64,000 nucleotides of DNA from Pyrus communis (taxonomy: Eukaryota; Streptophyta; Magnoliopsida; Rosales; Rosaceae). The notes below the pieces were generated by a model. That model saw only the letters and a program-made list of their open reading frames with translations, ran no database searches and had not been told where the DNA came from. The position numbers were made by a program, and so were the translations under genes. Each line of letters opens with the position of its first letter. Position 1 is the stretch's first letter. This document shows positions 12,640 to 23,700 of this stretch, in pieces. The stretch is taken from assembly GCF_963583255.1 (NCBI RefSeq), contig NC_084815.1:4405056-4469055 (forward strand). The letters run 5' to 3'.

Positions 12640-13600
12640 AAAAAGAAGTGAGATTTTGGACTAATTCAACGAAGTCCAATGTAATCAAATAAGAAGTGGG
12701 ATTCCCAACCAACTAACGAAATCCAAATGAAGGATGGTTCTAGACAAACTCAACGTAATCCAGACAAAGAGCAGTTCTCGATCAACTCAAGAAACCAAGC
12801 AAGAAGAGGAATTTCAGACCAACTCAACGAAATTCAAACAAAGCACAGTTCTAGACCAACTTAACAAAATCGAGTGAGAAGAAGGATTATGGACCAACTC
12901 AACGTAATCCAAATGAAGCATTGTTCTGGACCAACTCAATGAAACAGAGTAACAGGAGGGATTCCGAATCAAATCAACGAAATCCATACGAATGATGGTT
13001 CCGGACCAACTTAATGTAATCCAGAAATAAGAAGAATTCCAAACAAACTCAACGGGATCTAGACAAAGGACAATTTGAGATTAACTCAATGAAAACAAGT
13101 AAAAAGAGGAATTTCAGACCAACTTAACGAAATCTAAACAAAGAACTGTTTTGGACCAACTCAACGAAACTGAAACTAAATAGGAAAAGGGATTCTGGAC
13201 CAAGTCAACAAAATCCAGACGAAGCACGGTTCCAGACCAACTCAGTGAAATCGAGTAAGAAAAGGGATTCTAGACCAACTCAACAAAACCTAATAAGAAG
13301 AATGATTCTAAACCAACTCAACGGAATCTATACTAAGCACGGTTCTTAACCAACTTAATAGAACGAAGTAAGAAGACGGATTCCAGACTAACTCAACAAA
13401 ATCCAGACGAAGCATGATTCTTAACCAATTCAATGGACCGAGTAGGAAGATGGAATTCTTGACCAACTCAACAGAATCCATCGAAGATAAGGTTCTAGAC
13501 TACTCAACAGAATCTACTAGGGAACCGGATTCTGAATGAACTCAATAAAATCTAGATGAAAGAGAGTTCCGAACTAACTTAATGGAACCTAAATGGAATA
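12640..13600. repeat. degenerate minisatellite, ~31-33-bp half-units
   Basis: For almost 1 kb the phrase ACCAACTCAACGAAATCC recurs with substitutions. The half-units alternate between one ending like GACGAAGCACGGTTC and one ending like GAGTAAGAAGAGGATTC, so the higher-order period is about 63 bp. There is no open frame through the array. It ends just upstream of the gypsy-like LTR block that starts near 13740. Confidence 0.85.
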
Positions 13601-13739
13601 CATGCTCTTATAATGATTTTATTGTTTTCAGGCATTATTGTTGGCCAAGACCAATAGATTGATTGTTTCTTAAGTATTTGTCAAGTTTGTTTGCTTGCGC
13701 CATAAGTAAACTAAGCTTCTTTTCAATGATTGTTTCCAT

Positions 13740-14358
13740 CCTCTTTCCTTTTCTGAAATACACTATCTTTCTCTCTCACAACTCTCTCATCTCTCTCCCT
13801 CTCTACACTCTCGGCTTTCTCTCAAACCACCATCTCCGAGAGCTTTTCACACAAACAAACAACACAACAACGACAACAAAATCCCCACCATCACCCTGGT
13901 GGACTCAGAATCAAATGAGAAGCCTCCAAACCCTTCCAAACTTGCTGCACAGTACATCCACTGTTCAACGAGTTTTCTGATGAGTTTCCACGTCATTCAG
14001 TGAAGGTAAGCCTTGAACCTCGTCCAAAAGTTGTAGATCGTGTCTTGGTGTATGTTTAAAAATGGTTTTGAGAAGTTCTGGTGATGTTTGGACGTAGGAA
14101 TCTCATAGGGAAAGCTTCCCCGATTTTCTGACGATCACCGCCACTTTCTAGGCATTTTCCAGCCAAACCATGGTGAGTTAGCCATCTTGCAAGGTACCAT
14201 TCTCTTCATCTCGTTGAGGAACTATGATTTTCATTTTTGAATCACTTGATTTGGTTAAATATTGAGGAAGTTATGAGCATTTGAAGGTTTGCCCATAAAC
14301 CGGCCGACTCACGGCCACAAACCGAGTCAACCCAACCTGATACCCTTAAACTAAATCT
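13740..14358 (+). mobile_element. gypsy-type LTR fragment, copy A
   Basis: This ~620-bp stretch is a direct repeat of 17498-18115 with many substitutions. Shared words include AACAACACAACAACGACAAC and ACCATTCTCTTCATCT. After about 14358 the two copies stop matching. It is interpreted as part of a long LTR because decayed Ty3/gypsy protein sequence lies between the copies. Short frames within it (13663-13980) are not genes. Confidence 0.6.
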
Positions 14359-14368
14359 ATTCACTCCT

Positions 14369-14507
14369 ACGTGTTCATGGCGATGAGTATGATAAGAATA
14401 AATTAATAAAATTTGAATTATGCATTTCGGTGAGACGATCAACCAAAGTCAACTCAAGGTAAATTGGTAATTTCATAAGTTCGACATTATGAAAATACAA
14501 CAAATTA
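14369..14507 (+). repeat. inverted-repeat arm paired with 17209-17347
   Basis: This block is homologous to the reverse complement of 17209-17347; a shared word is GGTAAATTGGTAATTTCATA. It continues directly from LTR copy A, whereas the partner lies just before copy B in opposite orientation. The arrangement shows rearrangement or nested insertion inside the gypsy complex. Confidence 0.6.
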
Positions 14508-15336
14508 GGGACAGGGTTTCACAATCTAGCCCCTTAAGAGAATTTCGTCCCCAAAATTTACTACCTCAAGTAAACAGGTATGGGATTGGTATAAGAGTTT
14601 AGTTAAGTTAGAGCATACTTAGGATCTTCTTTTACTCTAGTAGTTGTCAACTTTGATATCATTTGGATGTCACGGCTTCTGGATTTGGTTCGTTTCGGCG
14701 TAGTTGTGCAAAACTTTTTCTGTTTGAATTGTCACCTTCTATTTGAAATACAAGAATTCGTGTAGGGATTATGCCTCATTAGTGACGAAATGGAATGATG
14801 GACGACTTTTAACAATAGATTAATACTCTGCAACATGCGTTCCCTAGGAATGGCCAGCAGAGTTAGCTTTACATTTGGTGACGTGAAATAAAAAATCTCA
14901 GTAAAAGGAAGTCTGGTTAAGACCATCTGAAGATTCGAAACGTGGATGTTTCTCTGCAACGTGCGTTCCCTAGGAATGGTGGCAAAGTCATATCATGTTT
15001 TCGGACTTATTGTTTCCACTAAAGGAATTATTGTGGACCCTCAAAAGATTTCTCGGTGATTGTCTTACCGATAACCTTCTTGCTTACTCCAACAATAAGG
15101 TCAAGTTCACTAAACATCGACAAACAGCTTTACACCAAATTCTTCAAACGCTGATTTTGTTTAAATTAGATACTTTTCTTGGGAGACTCTTTTGTAGCAA
15201 ACGCTATTCTTATCAATTTCTAAAATGGTTATGACCGTTGGAAATTGAAAATCCTCATAGGGTGTTGTGAAATACAAAAATATCCTTGGTTTTGTCAATT
15301 TCTATCAGCAGTTCTTAATGATTCTTTATGCATAGC

Positions 15337-15972
15337 CCTATTTCCTTTTTTGCTATGAAACTAGTCAATTTTGTTTGAGATAATGAGGGTGAACAAAGTT
15401 TCTGACAACTGAAGTATTGTTTCATCTAATCATTGTTCTTACACCTTTTGATGACGTCAATAAATTTTGAATTCTACGGTGATGTTTTATTAAATGTTTG
15501 GCTAGACGCTGATGCAGCATGACCAAGTAACGCGTGTGCCTATTTCCTTTTTCGCTATGAAACTAGTCAATTTTGTTTGAGATGATGAGGGTGAACAAAG
15601 TTTCTAACAACTAAAGTATTGTCTCACCTAATCATTGTTCTTACACCTTTTGTTGACGTCAATAAATTTTGAATTCTACGGTGATGTTTTATTAAATGTT
15701 TGGCTAGACGGTGATGTTTTATTAAATGTTTGGCTAGACGCTGATGCAGCATGACCGAGTAACGCGTGTGCCTATTTCCTTTTTCGCTATGAAACTAGTC
15801 AATTTTGTTTGAGATGATGAGGGTGAACAAAGTTTCTAACAACTAAAGTATTGTCTCACCTAATCATTGTTCTTACACCTTTTGATGACGTCAATAAATT
15901 TTGAATTCTACGGTGATGTTTTATTAAATGTTTGGCTAGACGCTGATGCAGCATGACTGAGTAACACGTGTG
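15337..15972 (+). repeat. 202-bp unit in three tandem copies
   Basis: The copies are 15337-15538 (202 bp), 15539-15770 (232 bp) and 15771-15972 (202 bp), each beginning CCTATTTCC and ending near CGTGTG. Copy 2 is longer because a 30-bp segment (GGTGATGTTTTATTAAATG…) is itself duplicated. Copies 2 and 3 are closer to each other than to copy 1. The array lies inside the decayed gypsy interior. Confidence 0.9.
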
Positions 15973-16228
15973 CCTCTTGATGGTTAGAACTGTATGAAGT
16001 GAACCATCATATCTACGACCTTGAGCCAATGGTTACCGTCTTACTTGAAAACCTAATGACACCCTTTCTTTGTAGAAATTTATATGGAATGAAAGTTGGG
16101 AACGAAACTTTTAAGAGTTTGGAACGTCGTTTTACTCGTGCTTCCATCCCTATTTTTCTTGACGTTGGTGGTGAGTTTTAGTTTCTTGTTTTGCATCCTT
16201 GTCACATTTAGGGTTGTTTTCTGATGTA

Positions 16229-16900
16229 GCATGGGAAGGTCATCGTTTATGCTCTCGGATATCTCAAACCTCACGAAAAGAATTATCTTATTCATGACCT
16301 AGAGCTGGTAACAATTTCCCGTGCTGTAAAATCTGGTGACTTTTCTCTACAACAATAAGTGTTGCATCCTTTTTTACCAAAGAAGTTGTAGTGTGTTTTC
16401 ACCTAGAAGGTGTTGAGCTTGAGATAGAAGAGGTGATTGAAACTTATCGGTAGATTTCAGGTAGAAAGCCCAAGAGTTGTTCAGTAATGTGCGAGTTTGA
16501 AAGAGCAAGTGTCGGATGGCATGAAATAGGATTTGAAAATTCGAGGAGTTGGAACTTTGTTGATATGAAACAAATTATTTTTGCCTAAAGGTATTGAAGC
16601 TGTGAAAAAGGAATATCCTTGTTGAGGTTCACATTTCAACGTATACCATGCATGCTGACAATACTAAATTGTATCACTGTTTTCGTCCATTTTATTATTG
16701 GTATTGTATGAATGGGATATCGCTAATTATGTGAGAAAATGTTTGACTTACTAGTAAGTAGAAGCGGAGAGATGGAAGTCATCAGGCTTATCTCAATTTC
16801 TTTCTATTCATGGTGGAGGTAGGAAGAAATTTCCATGGTTGTCCTTTTTAGGTTGTTAAGGACGCACTGGGGATACGAATGGAAATAGGTGAATGTCACC
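16229..16900 (+). pseudogene. Ty3/gypsy RNase H and integrase N-terminus remnants
   Basis: The plus frame from about 16229 to 16340 encodes an RNase H segment with the pattern K-P-H-E-K-N-Y and H-D-L-E-L, typical of Ty3/gypsy polyproteins. Near 16629-16700 there is a piece resembling the integrase His/Cys zinc-binding region (…Y-x-M-H-A-D-N-T-K-L-Y). Stops and frameshifts interrupt everything between and after them. It is a relic of a retrotransposon polyprotein with no coding potential. Confidence 0.65.
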
Positions 16901-17208
16901 ATAGATTTCCTATACAAACCACCTTGTACATGTGGAGACTATGATGACGTTTTGGTATTTTTTGATCAACTCACTCAGCATATTATCTACCAGTCCGTAA
17001 GGACTCTACTTTTGACCGCTTGGCATAATTCTTCATTCTAGACTTCGTTAGACTGACGTCTCGATTAACATCGATTTCAACCGTAACCCCAGTTTCACCT
17101 CCTGGTACTAGAAGGCATTCTAGTTAACTTTGGGTTCGTGTTTACCCTACAACACTTCATATCATTTCTAGAGCAGACAGACTGTTCAGGAAGACCACTC
17201 AAATCCGA

Positions 17209-17347
17209 ATTTGTTGTATTTTCATATTGTCGGACTTATGAAATTACCAATTTACCATTGAGTTTACTTTCCTTGACTGTCTTGTCGAAATGCGTATTTC
17301 AAATTTTATCAATTTATTCTTATTATACTCATTGCCACAAACGCGTA
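17209..17347 (-). repeat. inverted-repeat arm paired with 14369-14507
   Basis: This is the reverse complement partner of the block after LTR copy A, at roughly 80-85% similarity by eye. It is located just before LTR copy B. Confidence 0.6.
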
Positions 17348-18791
17348 TGCACGAATGAATTTGAAATTAGTTTTGTACCGAAGATTCTGCGTTCGAAACT
17401 TCAAACGTTTTCAAATATTTTCGTGTTTCATCCTTAGTGACCTTGTTTTGTGAGCCACTATGACCCATATGTTTCCTCCCCTTTCCCTCCCTATGACCTC
17501 TTTCCTTTTCTGAAACACACTATCTTTCTCTCTCACAACTTTCTCATTTATCTCCTTCTCTAAACTCTCAACTCTCTCTCAAACCACCATCTTCGAGGGT
17601 TTTTCACACAAACAAACAACACAACAACGACAACAATATCCCCACCATCACCCTGGTGAACTCAGAATTGAAGGAGAAGCCTCCAAACCTTTCCAAACTC
17701 GTTGCACAGTACATCCATTGTTCAATGAGTTTTCTGATGAATTTCCACATCCTTCGGAAAGGATAAGCCTCGAACCTCATCCAAAAGTTGTAGATCGTGT
17801 CTTGGTGTATGTTTGGAAGTGGTTTTGAGAAGTTTTGGTGATGTTTGGATATAGGAATCTCACGGGAAAGCTTCCCCAATTTTTCCAGTGAGCACCGCCA
17901 CTTTCGAGGCGTTTTCTGGCCGAACCACAGTGAATTAGCTATCATGCAAGGTACCATTCTCTTCATCTTGTTGAGAACTATGATTTTCGATTTTGAATCA
18001 CTTGATTTGGTTGAGTATTGAGGAAGTTATAAGTGTTTGAAGATTTGGCTAGAAACCGATCGACCCACGGCCTGAAACCAGGTCGACCAAACCCGGTACC
18101 CTTAAACCGGATCTAAAACCTAATTGAGTAACTCGGCCCAAACCCAAACCTTTAGCCCACTAACCTAAGCCCAAACCCAAACCCAAAAAGAGGCCTAACC
18201 CAGTAAACCCAAAACCCATATCCAACCTAAGATCTAACCCGAATCCGACCCATCCCAGCGTGTGGAGCACACGCGCCTCCACTAAAGGTATTGTGCTCCA
18301 CCGTGGGCTTTTCCAGCTAACTTTCTAGCGACCCAACTCAGCGTGCGGTGGCGAATGTGGTAGTGCGTAGGGGTACCCGAGGTTCCCCCTTAGGTTTTTC
18401 GATGTCTTGAATCTATTTACAACATTTGTTTCCCCAAATTCAATCGTTATAGTATAGTTTTATTTATTGGTCCCTTTATGTGCTTAGGTTCGTTTGTTAG
18501 TGGCATTTCCGCCTTCTCTAGTTTGCACGGCTCTTCAACAACGGAGTAAGGTGAATGGACCCCTTCCAAAATGCATGATTTTATTATTAGAAATGCATAC
18601 ATGAAAAGCATGATTTTATGGCTACGTTTTATGAAATGTTTATGAGTAAATTTGATTTACACTTTATGAAATATCATGCTGTATCATATTTACATTCTTG
18701 AAAGATTCATGATATGATGTTTGAGTTATTGAGCTCCGATGAGATATGATGTTGGAAATATTATGTTTATGATTTTCTATGCTTATATATG

Positions 18792-19165
18792 CCTACGAGC
18801 AAATGATATCATTAAATGGCTTCGGTCAGGTGATGTAGGGCCTACGAGCGAATGATATCATTATATGGCTTTGGTGGGGTGATGTAAGGGCCTACGAGCG
18901 AATAAAGGCCTACGGGCAAGTGATACTTATAAATGGCTTCGGTCGGGTGATGTAGTGCCTTTGGGTGAATAAAGAATAAAGATTTATATATGGCTTCGGT
19001 CGGGTGATGTAGAGACCTATGGGCAAATGAAGGCCAACGGGCGAATGATACTTATAAATGGCTTCGGTCGGGTGATGTAGGGCCTTCGGACGAATGAAGA
19101 ATGAAGATTTATATATGTCTACGGGCGGAAGATGAAGAGCCTTCAGGCGAATGAAGATATATATA
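18792..19165 (+). repeat. short tandem array in the LTR (GCCTACGGGCGAATGA / GGCTTCGGTCGGGTGA)
   Basis: Two phrases, GCCTACGAGCGAATGATA and TGGCTTCGGTCGGGTGATGT, alternate about six times with drift and partial loss. The array ends in a TA dinucleotide run (19146-19162), where the pararetroviral sequence begins. Confidence 0.8.
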
Positions 19166-19199
19166 TATATACCCCATTTGTTTTGATTAAAAACATTTC

Positions 19200-20650
19200 A
19201 GACCCAGTCATTTTAGGTCTCCATTTCATAGCTCTTTTATATCCTTTCAAAGTACACCACAATCGCATAACACAAAAATGCTAGGACAAAAAATCACATT
19301 TAAGTTCTGCACGGAAACAGATCTCAAAAAAATTAAGACAATTACAAAAAGATAGTATCTCGAAAACCATCAATCTAGTCACCAAAAATCACAACAAATT
19401 AATTTCTCAAAAGAAGAAATTAATTACAAAAGAATCGAAGAACAATTAACAAACAAATCTTTGTTACAAACCATTGACAACTTTCAAAATAAACTTATTA
19501 ATGAAATTTGTTCTGACATTCCCAATGCTTTCTAGTACATAAAACAACACATTGTTAAACTTCCTTACAATAAGGAATTTGATGAAAAGAAAATTCCAAC
19601 AAAAGGTAGACCAATTCAAATGAGTCAAGAAGTTATGGAATTCTGCAAAACAGAAATCCAAGAACTTCTCAATAAAGGAATCATTAGGAAAAGCAAATCA
19701 CCATGGTCTTGTCCTGAATTAGAAAGAGGAACGCCTAGGTTAGTCATTAATTACAAACCTATTGATGAAATCTTAGAATGGATACGATATCCAATTCCTA
19801 GAAAAAGAGAATTAATTAAGAAACTTAGTCAAGCTGTAATCTTCTCAAAATTCGACATAAAGTCTGGATTTTGGCATATTCAAATTCATGAGGATGACAA
19901 TACAAAACTGCATTTGTCACTCTTTTCGGCCATTATGAATGGAATGTAATGTCATTCGATCTTCAGAATGCACCTAGTAAATTTCAGAATATCATGAAAG
20001 AAATATTTAATCAATACAATCATTTCTCAATTATTTATATTAACGATGTTCTCATTTATTCCAAATCAATAAATGAGCATTGGAAACACTTAAATATGTT
20101 TGCTAGGATAATTAAGTCAAATGGATTAGTTGTCTTAGCAACCAAAATTAAGTTATTCTAGACCAAAATTAGGTTTTTAAGATACAATATCCACTAGTCA
20201 ACCATTCAACCAATAGATAGAGTAATTCAATTTGCAGATAAGATCCCAAATGAAATCACTGACAAAACCCAATTACAGAGATTTCTAGGCTCTTTAAATT
20301 ATGTTGCAGAATTTTGTCCTCATCTTAGGCAACAATGCAAACCCTTATTTGATCATCTAAAAGAAAATCCTTCACCTTGGTCCAATACTCATACTTCCAT
20401 TGTCAAACAAATCAAATCACATGTTAAGACTTTGCCATGTCTTGGTATTCCAACTCCTAATTCCTACAAAATTGTTGAAACTGATGCCTCTGAAATTGGT
20501 TACAGAGGTATTCTCAAACAGTCAATTTCTTCCAGATCTCCTGAACAAAGTAATTATAATACTATTAAGAGAAATATTATCTATAGTATTATGCATTAGC
20601 AAATTTCAAGATTTCAGTTTATCTACAGCATATATATACCACTACTAAGC
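19200..20650 (+). pseudogene. endogenous pararetrovirus (Caulimoviridae-like) pol remnant
   Basis: The clearest part is a reverse transcriptase in two frames. 19620-19949 covers the N-terminal fingers/palm (FSKFDIKSGFWHIQ, a wording more like Caulimoviridae than Ty3/gypsy). 19949-20161 covers the catalytic region, where the usual Y-x-D-D reads Y-I-N-D. The frame changes between the two, with a small deletion. A stop follows at about 20159. An RNase H-like part with L-Q-R-F-L-G-S-L-N-Y and V-E-T-D-A-S continues to about 20600 in the second frame. The same frame as the first part extends upstream to about 19440 with one stop. The loss of the catalytic Asp and the multiple breaks show it is dead. 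Both flanks are TA-rich. The closest genus was not determined. Confidence 0.75.
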
Positions 20651-21611
20651 ACATTATATATGATATATATTTTATGAAGGTTTTATGGTATGCTAGAGTT
20701 TTCGGAAAACCTATTACTTATTATGCTATATGAGTTTTCTAAACTAGGGGTTAGTATGTTGAAGAATAACTGTTTTAGTATTACATATATATAAACTTGG
20801 TCCACTTATGTTTTGTTTTGTTTTGCGCCCCCTCAGGATTTAGAATCGAGGCGTACAATCCCGGCGTCAAGGCACTCCCACATTGGTATTCTCGAGTCTT
20901 CTCAGTGTAGGACTCATTCCTCTTGTAATCGCACTTTCTAATATTCCTTCCGCTTGTATTTCAAATTAGTAGTATGCTCTGAACATGCCATGCAGTATCA
21001 CTTTTACATTGTTGGCAATTGATTATTATATTTAATTAAGGTTTGTACTTGATTATTGTATTGCGTTGTTACGCATGAAAATTATATGCATGTTTCACAT
21101 GTTCTCGATATATGCATTTATAAAATGGCTTGCGTCACCTTCGAGTATTGGCCAGCACGTGGCCATCCTGTTGTCCTTCTGACACCGAGATCAGGGCGTG
21201 TCATATATTAATGCCAAGAGAAGACCACAAACTAATCAGAAGTGATCTAAGTCAATTTGCAATGTTCATTATGAATGTAGAAATAGTAAGTAAAACAAAA
21301 TATAAGTAAAGGGTTGAATGTAAGAAGTTGTAAAGATTTGTTGAACATTAATGAAAAAATACATAGTAAATTGTATAAAAATATAACAAATTGCAAATTA
21401 ACAACTAATGCAAGTAATTGGGTAAAAATTAAACCTATTCGGGCAAGTTTTAGCCACAATTGGGCAAAGCTGTCCACTATAGGGCAAGTGCTAGCAAATA
21501 TAAAAGTGTTTGTAAAAGAGATTTCAATACAAGGAATCAATACTACAAGTACTCACAAGCGGAGCCACCCACAAGGCTAAGGTGGGTTGTAGCACAAGGA
21601 GGTTTTTTGTA

Positions 21612-21742
21612 AGTGTAGTGCTATACATACACCCATTTTTATTTCTCACACATCCCACTCAATTTTCGGTCTTCAGATAGAATAAATTGATGAAGATCAA
21701 TGACAAAAAAATAATAAGGGTGTGTGAATAGCTCTATCCTTT
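21612..21742. mobile_element. small MITE (TAGTGCTAT… / …ATAGCTCTATCC)
   Basis: The ends form an imperfect inverted repeat: GTGCTATACATACACCC against the reverse complement of GGGTGTGTGAATAGCTC. The middle holds CTCACACATCCCACTC and a stretch close to part of 27893-27955, so the two are related. The target-site duplication is not clear. Confidence 0.5.
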
Positions 21743-22073
21743 TTTAAACTCATGCTTTAATAGCTTATATTAGTGCATGTAGCCTATATAGGCCACTCAA
21801 TTCCAATACAGGTTATTATTTCATGTATATTTAGTAGAGGATAGGTAGTAAATAATACCTTTTATGCTAAAGAAAAAGACCATTTACCCTATCTGATTTA
21901 GCCTCTGTACTTCTTACTCAAGAAAAGAAAAAGAATTTTCGTTTAGTCCACAATTAAATCCCTATCTCCACAATTCTACTACTTTCGTTGTGATTTTCCA
22001 ATGAATGTAACCTTTAGTATGCTCTTAATCACTTTATTTACTTATTCTTGATTTATTAAGTAGATTAATTATT

Positions 22074-22230
22074 GGGAGTTTTAACGAAACACTCCCGATA
22101 TTGTTCACTTTTAACAAAAATGACATTTTTACTCTAAAAAGTCACTCCTGGTACTATTCACTTACAACACATTTTTGTCCTTTTGATTAAAACTCAAAGT
22201 TTTCAAGCCCTTTTCATTAGTTTTCCTTTA
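22074..22230 (+). mobile_element. ~155-bp MITE family, copy 2 of 3
   Basis: It starts GGGAGTTTTAACGAAACAC and ends TTTCATTAGTTTTCCTTTA. It matches 9251-9402 (reverse) and 60201-60345 (forward). This copy seems the best preserved and carries the central ACTCTAAAAAGTCACTCCTG wording. Confidence 0.7.
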
Positions 22231-23116
22231 ATTATTTATATGGTCCTTGAAGTTGTCAGTTAGGTTTATGATTTGAAGAATTGTTTATATTCTATTGTTG
22301 TTCTTTTATATTGATTACTGTATAATTTTATATTAGAAAAAATAAACATATGATTTTATGTCAATTAGTCCACCCAAAAAAAAAAAAAAATTCGGCTCCT
22401 CCCTTGCAAGTAATGTAGGAGAGATATAAAGGGAAATGGATGCTTAAAATACAAAAGGAATTTGTGAAAGTAGGCATGCAGAGCTTTGAAGTATTTTCGT
22501 ACGTTGAGTTGAGTGTTTTTTTCTTCTTCATTAACGATGCCTTTATAGAACAGCCTCTTACTTATGGAGTAAGCCTTTCCCCCTTAGTTCTTTCCCCTGA
22601 TCTAAGTTGCTGATGTGATTGTTGTCATAGGATGAGTTTCCACTTGGTAACTCAAGCTTTTATCCTCTCAGAACTACAACTTGCCACTGAAAAGTACTTT
22701 TTCTTCTGTAATGATGATTGAACATCTTTCCTTCTATGTGAAAGCGGTTTTTTGTCGCCCACAATGCCATGTCATAAAGTGCTTTTAAAAATTGGGCTAG
22801 GCATTGTTTATTTTGTCGAGAAATATATACCCATTAAGCCTTTAGTCCAAAATCTACTGTTTTGGGCCTTAAATAGGCCCATTGCTTGATTTCGGTCCAA
22901 ACACATAATCCAGTACATGTTAAGCTGTCCCAAGATCAGTTGAAACAACATAAAAGTTCCATTAGGAAGTCACTTTCTACTTCTACAAGTACCGCCTAGC
23001 GGAAACTCAATTTGAGCCACTTGATTTGCAGTACAAGCTGGTCCGCAAATTCCATCACAGCCGTTCATCACCTCCCAAACAAAGCCTTCACTCGTAAACG
23101 CCAACGCAAAGGATTG

Positions 23117-23153
<37 letters not shown>

Positions 23154-23700
23154 GCCCCAGTGCCCCGTCCTAAATTCATTGCCCGTCTAATCCTTCTCTG
23201 TAGACTAGATCGCTGATTAGAGCAAGAGGGCCCTTCATGACCAGTCGACTCGGGGCAGACTCAGCTCAGGCGGTCTCCAACTCGCTCTCGAGCTCACTCC
23301 AGCTCTAGCTGATCATCAACGACACCGTTTCACCATGACCCAGGTGTTTAATTTTCTTTAGTTTTTTGTTTTCTCGGCTTTTGAAACCCTAGATTTCCAT
23401 CTAGAGACTTATACCATGGAAAAATGTCTCCAAGTCGCCAATTTGATGGCCTAATTTTAGCTTGACTTGCTGATTTAGGGTTCTTTCCCATCTCGGTTTC
23501 TTCAATTTTGTGGGTTTTCATACGGATTTGTTCATGATTTTTTTTATTACTGTTAGGGTTTTTTGAACTGTGCGCCAAATGTTGTTCAATTTGGGTGATT
23601 TTTGTGGTTCTGTGATTTGGGTTTCATCAGTTTTGTGGTGAAGCTAGGGTTTCTGATCTGGGTTCCTTAAATTTGTGATATAATAAGCCTTTTGGTTTTG
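22231..23700 (+). promoter_or_regulatory. upstream region and 5' leader of the RING gene, with CT repeat and probable leader intron
   Basis: A (CT)n tract at about 23122-23151 lies 550 bp before the start codon, typical of plant leaders. Downstream, CCCAG/GTGTTTAATT at about 23341 is a good splice donor. The following T-rich DNA up to ATAATAAG/CC near 23688 could be an intron in the 5' UTR. Transcription start and splicing are inferred. Short frames on the minus strand across the CT tract are low-complexity. Confidence 0.4.

Larger units (their letters stand above)
17498..21210 (+). mobile_element. gypsy-type LTR, copy B, interrupted by a pararetrovirus remnant
   Basis: 17498-18115 repeats 13740-14358. 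The sequence then runs through an AACCC-rich segment, a short tandem array (18792-19165) and, beyond the inserted viral piece, 20660-21210. That last part has LTR-like wording (…GGCGTCAAGGCACTCCC, …GGCGTGTCATATATT). I take the whole as one long LTR, or LTR plus leader, split by an insertion at a (TA)n tract. That 20660-21210 belongs to the same element is inference from composition and my memory of similar Rosaceae LTRs. Confidence 0.5.

Noticed and set aside
12640..13600. CRISPR-like array
   Set aside because: Units touch without unique spacers, the units drift, and the genome is plant; it is a minisatellite.
18120..18240. Telomere-like AACCC repeats
   Set aside because: The wording (AAACCCAAACCC) is irregular and sits within LTR sequence; not the plant telomere repeat.
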